Position numbers and translations under genes: made by a program
Shown here: one piece after another, positions 47,623 through 54,901 of the stretch
Layout of the letters: the number at the start of each line of letters is the position of its first letter
How positions within the stretch are numbered: the first letter of the stretch is position 1
The notes under the pieces: generated by a model
What the model saw: only the letters and a program-made list of their open reading frames with translations
Told to the model about the DNA's origin: nothing
Database searches by the model: none
NCBI RefSeq assembly: GCF_000425045.1
Contig: NZ_AULA01000001.1
Location: 62,001-126,000, forward strand
Origin: Acidaminococcus intestini DSM 21505
GTDB taxonomy: Bacteria; Bacillota; Negativicutes; Acidaminococcales; Acidaminococcaceae
Length of the DNA: 64,000 bases
Reading direction: 5' to 3'

Positions 47623-47839
47623 AAATATACAATTCAGCTGACCTGGTCTTCGCCCCCACACTCGCCTGCTGGAAGGTTCGCTCCTAAGCGTTCTGGCTCC
47701 CCACTACTGCTCCTCTCGCATTTTGCGGCAGGTCTTACTTCTAAGCTGCACCGTGCTCACAGCGGATTCCGCTGCTTACGTGGATCGTTTTGCCTGCAAC
47801 TGGCATCGACTTTCAACCACAGACCTGAATTGTATATTT
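47623..47839. repeat. Untranslated 217-base segment bounded by a 15-base perfect inverted repeat
   Basis: AAATATACAATTCAG (47623-47637) and its exact complement CTGAATTGTATATTT (47825-47839) flank 187 bases with no gene, between the divergent lipoprotein and HD-GYP genes. The flanks are AT-rich and the interior is C-rich (many CTCC and CCAC runs). Could be a small inverted-repeat element, or paired operator/promoter sites facing both genes. Confidence 0.55.
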
Positions 47840-47910
47840 ATTTATTATAATGAGGAAGTTAAGGAAACGCAAGTATTTTTATTCATTTTTCACGAATTTT
47901 TTTCAGAGTG

Positions 47911-47939
47911 TTTTCAATGTCAAATTTTTATAGTATACT
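47911..47939 (+). promoter_or_regulatory. Promoter for the HD-GYP gene
   Basis: TTTTCA, 17-base spacer, TATACT, about 90 bases before the ATG. Confidence 0.5.
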
Positions 47940-48025
47940 ATAAGCCCCGAGAGGATTTTGGCAGAAAAAAAAGGTGGGGCATTTTTCCCCTATTTTTCTA
48001 TTTTATATGTAAAGGTCGTTTTACT

Positions 48026-48655
48026 ATGCTGACGATACCCCAATTTTTGGAGTTTCCAACAACTGAAGACACCAGCGCTCTCGTATCCTTCTTTTTGAAG
48101 CTTCTGGAGCATAAAAACAAAGGACTCTTCCTCCACAGCCAGCAGGTTGCCAACTACGCTGTCTGCACCGCAATCAAGATGGGGCTTCCCCTGTCGGAAG
48201 TGGCTGCTATCAAAACCGCAGCACTCCTTCACGACATCGGCATGGTTTCCGTACCGAACACCATTCTTGCCAAATATCCCTATTTCAACGTCAAAGAACG
48301 GGCTGCGTACCGGCGTCACTGCCTGGCCGGCGCCAGTATGATGGAAAATATCCCGGGCTTTGGTCACATCATGAAGATGGTCCTCCATCATCATGAACAT
48401 TGGGATGGCAGCGGTTATCCCAAACGCCTCAAAGGGGTGAACATTCCCTTGGGGGCCCGCATCATTGCCGTCTGTGACTATTATGATCGGCGCTGCAAGC
48501 CCTGCACCCATAACTGGCAGTGGCAGAGCGCTGTCACGCCAACAAGGATTCGTGACCTTTCCGGGATCTATTTTGATCCCGATGTCGTCAAAGCCTTCTT
48601 TGACGCGGTTGCGCAAAACGATCTGATTCTGGAACAAGGCTCGGCCCACGCTTAA
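48026..48655 (+). CDS. Stand-alone HD-GYP-type phosphohydrolase
   Basis: 209 residues. HD pair in ALLHDIGMVSVPNTIL, then HHHEHWDGSGYPKRLKG with the GYP motif, and ARIIAVCDYYDRR. HD-GYP proteins hydrolyse cyclic di-GMP, but here the Lys normally after HDIG is Met, and the region after DYYD (usually LTSDRPYR) is replaced by RRCKPCTHNWQWQ, so activity is doubtful. No sensor or receiver domain is attached. The ATG at 48026 has AAAGGTCG upstream; the longer open frame is not needed. Confidence 0.85.
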   Translation: MLTIPQFLEFPTTEDTSALVSFFLKLLEHKNKGLFLHSQQVANYAVCTAIKMGLPLSEVAAIKTAALLHDIGMVSVPNTILAKYPYFNVKERAAYRRHCLAGASMMENIPGFGHIMKMVLHHHEHWDGSGYPKRLKGVNIPLGARIIAVCDYYDRRCKPCTHNWQWQSAVTPTRIRDLSGIYFDPDVVKAFFDAVAQNDLILEQGSAHA

Positions 48656-48670
48656 TGGAAAGTAAAAAGG

Positions 48671-48830
48671 AAATCGGCGATGGACTTACCGCCTTACCAA
48701 AGCGAAAGATTCGAAAGCAAAAGACCTAAAAAAAGATAACGAGAGCACTGCTCCGAACAATTGACACGCGTTCGGAGAGGTGCTCCCTTTTTATTGTTTA
48801 CCATTTTTCGTTTGACAGTCTCCCGGTCTT
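48671..48830 (+). repeat. Structured intergenic repeat, locus V' (delta and gamma)
   Basis: Downstream of the HD-GYP gene: AATCGGCGATGGACTTACCGCC (delta, 48671-48692), almost identical to 57439-57460, then the gamma hairpin 48741-48796 (GCTCCGAAC, AATTGACAC, GTTCGGAG) with a following T run, matching 52358-52409. It may act as a terminator for the HD-GYP gene. Confidence 0.7.
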
Positions 48831-49279
48831 TTATCCTGCCATCGCAGATGACATCAGCCAAGGACGGCCATCTTATCGTTGCGCCTTCCACTTTACCCCT
48901 TACTGCTTGACCGCTAGAGCCGCAGACTCGCAGCCACCCTTTTCCGTCTTAACCAGCCGCCTCTGGCGTCCTTTACTTCACAATCTTTTTATCACTTCCA
49001 TGGCCAGCTTTGACCGTTCACGCTCGCTTTCCAGCATGATGATCTGGAAGCAAAGAGGGGCTTTCCTTCATTTTTCCCGAGGCATAGCTCAGGCCATTGA
49101 CGCGCTCATCAAGGAAGGGCCGGTCAATCTGATGGGGACCACCCATAAGGATTATTTTTGTTCCCCTGCCGGCACAGGTAATGATGCCTTTAGCCTGCCT
49201 GGTGTCATATTCTGTGCTAGTCGATAATGAGGCAGGTCTTTTCAAGGGTCCTGCTGCAGGTAAACCACTGGAAAAGCAG
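48831..49279. other. Gene-poor stretch between convergent genes
   Basis: I see no intact gene. Minus-strand frames around 49018-49245 look faintly protein-like in short pieces, in more than one frame, but no family could be named. It may hold an old, frameshifted remnant or plain spacer. Confidence 0.3.
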
Positions 49280-49996
49280 TTATATGTGGAGATTTGTCAC
49301 CACAAGGGCGACACCGGAAAGAAGCAGGAAGAAAATGATGACGCGTCGGACGAGCGTCCCGCCTAGACGGGATGAAAGCATGGTGCCGCCCAAAAGCCCG
49401 GCCAGCATGAAAGGAACCAAGGTAAGGGAGATATTGAAAGTTTCTGCCGTCAGGATTCCCGTCCGAATGTAGATGGCAAATCGAAAAAGATTCGTCATAA
49501 TAAAAAGGAGCGACAGATTGCCCCGAAAAGCTTCGAGGGAATTGGTCACACGGGCCATATAGATGCTGATAAGGGCACCGATGCCCAATAGGCCGCTGAT
49601 AAAACCTGCAAGGATAGCGATGAGCGCATGACTAAGAGCGCTCCCTGCCCCGCCTGCGGATTTTTTCTTAAGAAGCATTTGAAGAGCAAGGCCCATGGTA
49701 AGAAAGCCTAGGATAATCTTGATGAGAGCCGGATCACCCGCCTTGAGAAAGAATGTGCCAGGGATGATGCCAAGAATCATGAAAAAAGCCCCGGAGCCCC
49801 AGATTTTCACGGAAAGAGCCTTGTGATCATGAAAGACGAGGAGCAGGTTCGATATGAGACTAAGAGGCAGGTCAATGGGCGTAATGTAGATGTTATCCTG
49901 CCAGAAACTTAGAATGGAACTAAAGACCAGAGTGTTGGCAAATCCGCAGAGGCCTTTGACGAAGTAGGCCAAAAAGGCCGAAAAGGCATATAGCAT
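49280..49996 (-). CDS. TSUP-family (TauE/SafE) membrane transporter
   Basis: About 239 residues with eight helices in two halves. Repeated family signatures: FSAFLAYFVKGLCGFANTLV near the start and AILAGFISGLLGIGALISIY in the second half. TSUP proteins export or import sulfite, sulfoacetate or other organic anions; the ligand here is not predictable. The ATG at 49996 is preceded by a weak GAAAGAAG site. It stands alone between repeat loci. Confidence 0.88.
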   Translation of the reverse strand: MLYAFSAFLAYFVKGLCGFANTLVFSSILSFWQDNIYITPIDLPLSLISNLLLVFHDHKALSVKIWGSGAFFMILGIIPGTFFLKAGDPALIKIILGFLTMGLALQMLLKKKSAGGAGSALSHALIAILAGFISGLLGIGALISIYMARVTNSLEAFRGNLSLLFIMTNLFRFAIYIRTGILTAETFNISLTLVPFMLAGLLGGTMLSSRLGGTLVRRVIIFFLLLSGVALVVTNLHI

Positions 49997-50104
49997 GGAT
50001 GTCACTTCTTTCAAAAAGGTTGAAGCCGTAGGCTAAGGCAAGAAAAGCCATCAAGCTATCACGAGCCTTCAGCTTTTTCTATTTCACACCTATGGTGCTG
50101 GCGG

Positions 50105-50270
50105 TCAAGCGGGAAAGACGGAAAGTGCTTTGATGCTAAAAGACCGTAACGCCGGACCCAAACCGCCCCCTGACGGGGGAACGGGTCCGAAATAATTCGC
50201 CCTCAACCATGTTTCTCGGACTTTTGTTGACGCTCTCTTCTCATTATTCGGAGAAAAATCGCGCCGAACA
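50105..50270 (+). repeat. Structured intergenic repeat, locus VI (beta and H)
   Basis: Beta module with GCTTTGATGCTAAAAGACCGT, then a double hairpin 50153-50189: outer CGGACCC/GGGTCCG, inner CCCCC-TGA-CGGGGG, then AATTCGCCC. It ends in an H hairpin TTCGG/CCGAA (50247-50268) that lies inside the 3' end of the GNAT gene. Same order as at 61749-61907. Confidence 0.75.
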
Positions 50271-50771
50271 CATAAACCGCACATGCCTCATCCTCAGCCT
50301 CTTATACACCTTCACATCTTCATCCACGGGATGCATGCCGTTGCGGCGGGCAACGTTCTTGGAGGCTTCGTTGGTATCGCGGATGAGGGACGACACTTCG
50401 TCCGCTCCAAGATTATTAAAGGCATAATCCATAAAGGCCCGAGCTGCTTCCGTGGCATACCCATGATGCCAATAGAGCCGCTCAAAGAGGTAGCCCACTT
50501 CAAGGACCTCCCCACCCCGCCAAGGCTGGTAGGTGAGGCCGCACTGACCGATAAAAGCGCCCGTTTCTTTAAGGATGACGGCATAAAGGCCAAAGCCCCA
50601 TTTTTCGTACCGTGCCAACTGGCGCGTAAGCCAGGCCGTTACTTCTTCGTCCGTAAAGGCGCCTTCATAGGCGTACATGGCTTTTTCGTCCTGTAAGGTC
50701 CGTTTGAGATTTATTTCGTCCTTTTCTGTTAAGGGTCTCAAGATGAGCCTTTTTGTTTCCAGTGTAAACAA
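50244..50771 (-). CDS. GNAT-family N-acetyltransferase (RimJ/RimL type)
   Basis: About 175 residues. LETKRLILRPLTEKDE N-terminus, acetyl-CoA site region GYLFERLYWHHGYATEAARA, and VSSLIRDTNEASKNVARRNG are standard for RimJ/RimL-like enzymes. I prefer the TTG at 50771 (GAGG six bases upstream); ATGs at 50783 and 50792 are alternatives. The last about nine residues (MCSARFFSE) are encoded by an H repeat hairpin, so the natural C-terminus has probably been replaced by repeat sequence. Substrate unknown. Confidence 0.82.
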   Translation of the reverse strand: MFTLETKRLILRPLTEKDEINLKRTLQDEKAMYAYEGAFTDEEVTAWLTRQLARYEKWGFGLYAVILKETGAFIGQCGLTYQPWRGGEVLEVGYLFERLYWHHGYATEAARAFMDYAFNNLGADEVSSLIRDTNEASKNVARRNGMHPVDEDVKVYKRLRMRHVRFMCSARFFSE

Positions 50772-50795
50772 AATGCACCTCATTTTTCTCATGAA

Positions 50796-50825
50796 TTGAC
50801 AGAGATTCCCTCTGTAAGCTATGAT
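50796..50825 (+). promoter_or_regulatory. Promoter for the zinc-ribbon DUF805 gene
   Basis: TTGACA, 18-base spacer, TATGAT, about 50 bases before the ATG; GAAAGGATGG lies in front of the start. Confidence 0.7.
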
Positions 50826-50876
50826 TTAGGGCAGCGACATTGTTGATAAATTCCCTTTAAGAAAGGATGGATCCAT

Positions 50877-51491
50877 ATGGCAAACTTTTGTCCTCAGTGC
50901 GGCGCTCCCCTGACGCCGACAAGTAAATTCTGCCCCCAGTGCGGCGCAAAGATTGCTGCCGCCGTGCTCCAAGAAGCAGCGCTGAACGCGGACGCCCGTC
51001 AGGAAGCAGCCACAGCACATACGGCAGAGGAACAAGCACCTGTACAGCAGCCGGTTACGGAAACATCAAAAGAGGAATCCGTTTCTCCTCATTTTACCAC
51101 ACCGCAGTCCCCCCAGAAGCCCAAAAATGCGGAAGATTATCTGCAAATGCTGCGCGCCGACCTCACCATTGAAGGCCGCCTCAACCGCAAGCGCTATTGG
51201 GTCCGTACGGGGCTGTGCATTGTGCTCAACATCATGGCGGCCATCTTCATGGAGATTCCCGCAGAGCTTCCCATCTTTTTTGGAGCCATCCTGACCATCG
51301 CTGTTTCGATCTACCAAATCATGTTCACTGTGCGCCGTGCCCATGATCTCGGAAGATCCGGCTGGTATCTCCTTTGGAGCATCGTTCCCCTCGTCAACAT
51401 TTATATTGCAATCCGTATCTCCTTCATTGAAGGCGAAAAAGGGCCAAATCGGTTCGGGCCGGATCCGCTCACCACGCCGGGGGCGTGGTGA
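50877..51491 (+). CDS. Zinc-ribbon DUF805 membrane protein
   Basis: 204 residues. Two CPQCGA knuckles (FCPQCGAPLT and FCPQCGAKIA, residues 4-26) form a zinc ribbon, followed by a Gln/Glu/Pro-rich linker (about 30-85) and a DUF805 domain with four helices (LNRKRYWVRTGLCIVLNIMA, then VRRAHDLGRSGWYLLWSIVP). GPNRFGPDPL near the end is a common DUF805 tail. Function unknown; likely a membrane-bound protein with a cytosolic zinc ribbon. Confidence 0.87.
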   Translation: MANFCPQCGAPLTPTSKFCPQCGAKIAAAVLQEAALNADARQEAATAHTAEEQAPVQQPVTETSKEESVSPHFTTPQSPQKPKNAEDYLQMLRADLTIEGRLNRKRYWVRTGLCIVLNIMAAIFMEIPAELPIFFGAILTIAVSIYQIMFTVRRAHDLGRSGWYLLWSIVPLVNIYIAIRISFIEGEKGPNRFGPDPLTTPGAW

Positions 51492-51494
51492 GAA

Positions 51495-51526
51495 TAACAA
51501 CGCAAGCGTGAGCTTGCGTTATTTTT
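51495..51526 (+). terminator. Terminator after the DUF805 gene
   Basis: AACGCAAGC, loop GTGA, GCTTGCGTT, then ATTTTT. Confidence 0.88.
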
Positions 51527-51552
51527 GGTTTGGGAAAGACTGTCTCTCTAAT

Positions 51553-52440
51553 TTTTTACTCGAGGCAAAAAATTGCTCCGATTCATCATGGTTGTAAGTT
51601 TTGCGTTGTGAGTTTTGAGTAAAAACCCCTAAAAAGCCCCAACTCCGGCGCCAAACCGTGTCCCTGCGTGACTCGGCGCCGAACAAGTTTTTCGATAATA
51701 CAGTCCTGCAACCGAATCGCTTCAACGATGTCTTGCGATTAGCAGTTTTGGCCCATCGAAAAAATGCTCCTTGCTCCCGCTCGTTTGGAGACGTCGGGCC
51801 CCTTACTTTTTACTCGGAGCAAAAATCGCTCCGAGTCGATGCAGTTACGTGCCTTCCTTGTTTGAGAAAAGATTCTTTTGAAAATAAGGAAGGCATGACG
51901 ATTCGTAAGAAGTGGTGTACCACAATTTCATTCCTAAGACGCCCGAAAAAATACCGTCGTCGGGCGGGCCGCTCCTAGGAATTTTTTCGGATGACAGAAG
52001 AAACCTTTCTCGCCTACGGTCCCTATCGACCCATCCGCGTTGTCAAATGCGGCGAGCCTCCTAGCAGAAACCCACTTCTAGTACGGCGTCGTCGGCCCGC
52101 TTCGCGTTTTTCCTAGCATCTGGGCTAATCTGGAGCCATATTCGAAAAAGGCAAATGGGAAAAAGACCGGAAGGGAAAACGTAACGTTGCTTCCTAAATC
52201 GTCCTAGCTGGCGGCGGATTGCCGCTATGCGGCAAATGTGTTGTAGAGGCCACGTTTCTTATCGATGAAAAACATTTCAAAGGCGTTTTTAAGGCAAAAG
52301 ACCAAACGGCGACGGTTCGATGCATCCTGCATCGAGCCTAAAGAAACTGTGCGTAATGAGAACACCGCTCCGAACAATTGACACGCGTTCGGAGCGGTGC
52401 TCTTTTTTTATTGCTTTCTCTTTTTCGTGTGGCAGTCCTT
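51553..52440 (+). repeat. Structured intergenic repeat, locus V: longest composite (H, beta, H, alpha, gamma)
   Basis: The 1 kb between the convergent DUF805 gene and the autotransporter remnant has no gene. In order: H (51560-51581), beta-like GGCGCCAAACCG (near 51647), H ACTCGGAGC/GCTCCGAGT (51812-51836), alpha with main hairpin 51850-51895 and conserved tail to about 52174, a divergent stretch, then gamma 52358-52409. This is the fullest copy and the best reference for the family. Confidence 0.8.
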
Positions 52441-52486
52441 CTGTTTTTTGCACCACAGCATCAAAGCGTCATAACACCACAGCAAA

Positions 52487-52527
52487 CAAAAAACAGAGCC
52501 ACCCTACGGCTGGCTCTGTTTTTTGTT
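52487..52527 (-). terminator. Terminator after the autotransporter remnant
   Basis: ACAGAGCCA pairs with TGGCTCTGT on the minus strand, followed by six T. Confidence 0.88.
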
Positions 52528-52533
52528 TTTCTT

Positions 52534-54467
52534 TCATTTCATTTTCTGCTGCAATTCTGCAACAATCTTCATGAATTCCTGGATCTTTTGGTCCAGGAGG
52601 GTGTCGTTGCATTTCAGTTCTTCGTTTTCGGCAATGAGCTGGGCTTTGCTGACGCCTTCGTACTGACTGGTGCAGCCGAGTTTGACGGAGACGCCGAAGT
52701 TCCACATGTTTTCGCCGCCCGTCGATCCGCCGAGGCTCAGTAAGGTGCGGTTATCAGGCCGATAGAAGGCACCGATGGCAAGGGCCGTGTTGCCGCGGCA
52801 GCTGCCGGTACCAACGGCAAGGTCAAGTTTGTTGCCCCGATCAAAGTCAAGGGGATAGAAGGCTGCAAGGGCTGCGGCATGAGCGCCGACTTTATCGACG
52901 CGGTCATCAAGGCGTTCGACGCGGCTGCTGACGTCACGAACTTCTTTGGTCGCTTCATAGAGCTGACTGCCGTTGATGGCCTCTTTCGAAGTCGGGCTCA
53001 CTTCCCCATCGGTGACGTTCGTGATCTTGTTGTGATTCATATCGATGCCGGGGTTGGAAATGGTCGGTCCGCCGTTCTTGATGCTGACTTTGCTGACGCT
53101 GATGTTGCCTTTGAGGGCGACGTTGACATTGCTGTCGGGCCGTTGCAATATTTTCGCTTCTTATAATGCCAAGCTTGCCGTCTTTTTCAAGTTTCGTTTC
53201 GCCTTTGTCGTCAGCTGTGAGTTTCGTTTCAATGGCAGCGGGTATGCCGGCATCGACGGCCTTTCCCGTATCGTTGATATCCGTGCCAGTGCTGCCCGCA
53301 TCGGCATTCCCCGTATCGGTATTACCCGTTTCAGTGCCGCCTGCATCCGGTACTGCCGTATTGTCGTTCTTCTCTTCGTAGGTGACTTTGTCGGAACCGG
53401 AATCCTTATAGTTCGTGCTGATGGTCCAGTTGCCGCTGCCATCGTTTTCGAGTTTGATGCCATCACCTGCTTTGAGGCTGATGGACGTACCAGCCATTTC
53501 CGTAGCGGCTGTGAGCTGGGCCACGTTGACGGCGTCCGTATCGGCAGAACCGGCGGCGACATAGGTAATGCGGCGCGTGTTGATCTTTCCGTTGGCATCG
53601 GGGCCACCGACGAAGACGGCGGCTAAGGTCGGTTTCCAGACGTAGCTCGTGTCTGTGGCTGTGACGCGCAGAAGAGGATGATTTACTTTGGTATTGTCGC
53701 CGTCGACAGCATTTTTCACCGTATTCTTGCTGCCCAGGACATAGATGTGCTAGCCATTTGTGACCGTATTATAGAACCCGTCGACGAAGTTCATCTGTGT
53801 GGCGCTGTCATTGAGTTCATTCGTGTTCCCCGCGAGAATGTTGCCAACGCCCATGACCTACGACAGATAGCCTTTATCGACTGTATTGGCCCCACCCATG
53901 ACCATAACCTGGCCGCCGCTTTCGAGAATGGCTTTTGCAGGAGCTGGGACAATTCATCCCATTTTCCTGCTTGGGCAAGGACAGGCGCTTGTCTTAGAAT
54001 TTCATCGCTGCCCTTGACATCGCGATAGGAATTGGTGACCCTGTTCGCGGCACCGTAGATCAGGGCTAAATTGGCGTTTTCTGTATAGTTGACCTGCCCC
54101 ACAATGGAACTTCCGCGCCATCAAAGGGATTGCCCCTTAACTTGACGCCGTTGAGGCTTCCCATGATGACAACGGTGGGCGCCTTTTCTGCATTGCCATC
54201 TCCCGTAATTTGGACAGGCTGCCCATCTGGGCTAAGCAAGAAGCAAGGTCCGGCAATGGGATGTGTCAGATCCGACGTAACCAGCATCGTTGGCGTTGCT
54301 ACATAGGCCGGCAAGGCCGCCCCGCCAAGGATCATACCCAGCACGGCCGCCGTCAGGATGCGTACCAACTTTTGAGCCGCCACTTTGCCCCGCCCTTTGG
54401 CAAGTTCGAAAACAACGACATAGCCATTTTGAACGAGACTCCAGATGATTTTGCAGATTCGGTTCAT
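52534..54467 (-). pseudogene. YadA-like trimeric autotransporter adhesin, disrupted
   Basis: Surface adhesin remnant on the minus strand. An ESPR-type leader (MNRICKIIWSLVQNGYVVVF, from 54467) and signal end lead into a YadA-type head with GxxNxV repeats, a stalk with AAGSADTDAVNVAQL, the neck GSQLYEATKEV, and a C-terminal YadA anchor (SLGGSTGGENMWNFGVSVKL) with a short extra coiled coil. The frame breaks three times (near 54105, 53975 and 53155) and has in-frame TAG codons at 53858-53860 and 53750-53752. All parts are colinear, so it is one gene in decay rather than several genes. It shows that the lineage has an outer membrane. Confidence 0.88.
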
Positions 54468-54559
54468 ACCTTGTCCTCCTCTTTTGAACCTCTTCAAGGT
54501 AAAGAAAAGGCCAATCACCCCGATGATACGAAGCGTTCCCCTGGCCTTTCCCATTTTCC

Positions 54560-54901
54560 CCCGGATCCATTCCGGATATATTTTATATTTTCATCACATC
54601 ATGTTATTATCAGAAAATAAACACTTCTTTCTCTTAACAACTTGTTTTATTCTTATAAAGTCAAGGTCATCTATTTTTTTAGTTTTTACTCATTAATTTA
54701 TCCTAGATGGCGATTTTTACTTTATTTAATACTTTATGCAATAATTTCTCAATATTCTATACTGGCTAATATTTTCTTATTTTCCTACTTATCCAGCCGA
54801 TGAATCAGCAAAAATTATGGGAACTCTTACTTCACACTTTTTCCATATTCCTATGATAAAATAAGGCTATCTTGTATCATGTCAAAGAAAGGACGGTTTC
54901 C
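54560..54901. other. Very AT-rich intergenic stretch
   Basis: Between the divergent autotransporter remnant and the antiporter, base composition turns strongly AT-rich compared with both neighbours. No gene seen. A -10-like TATGAT lies near 54854 ahead of the antiporter start. Confidence 0.5.

Noticed and set aside
51811-52174. Transposase remnant as the source of the alpha module
   Set aside because: No recognisable transposase motif in any frame of any copy, although a non-autonomous element cannot be excluded.
52534-54467. Several separate genes in the autotransporter region
   Set aside because: The pieces are colinear parts of one YadA-like protein in changing frames; they are annotated as a single pseudogene.
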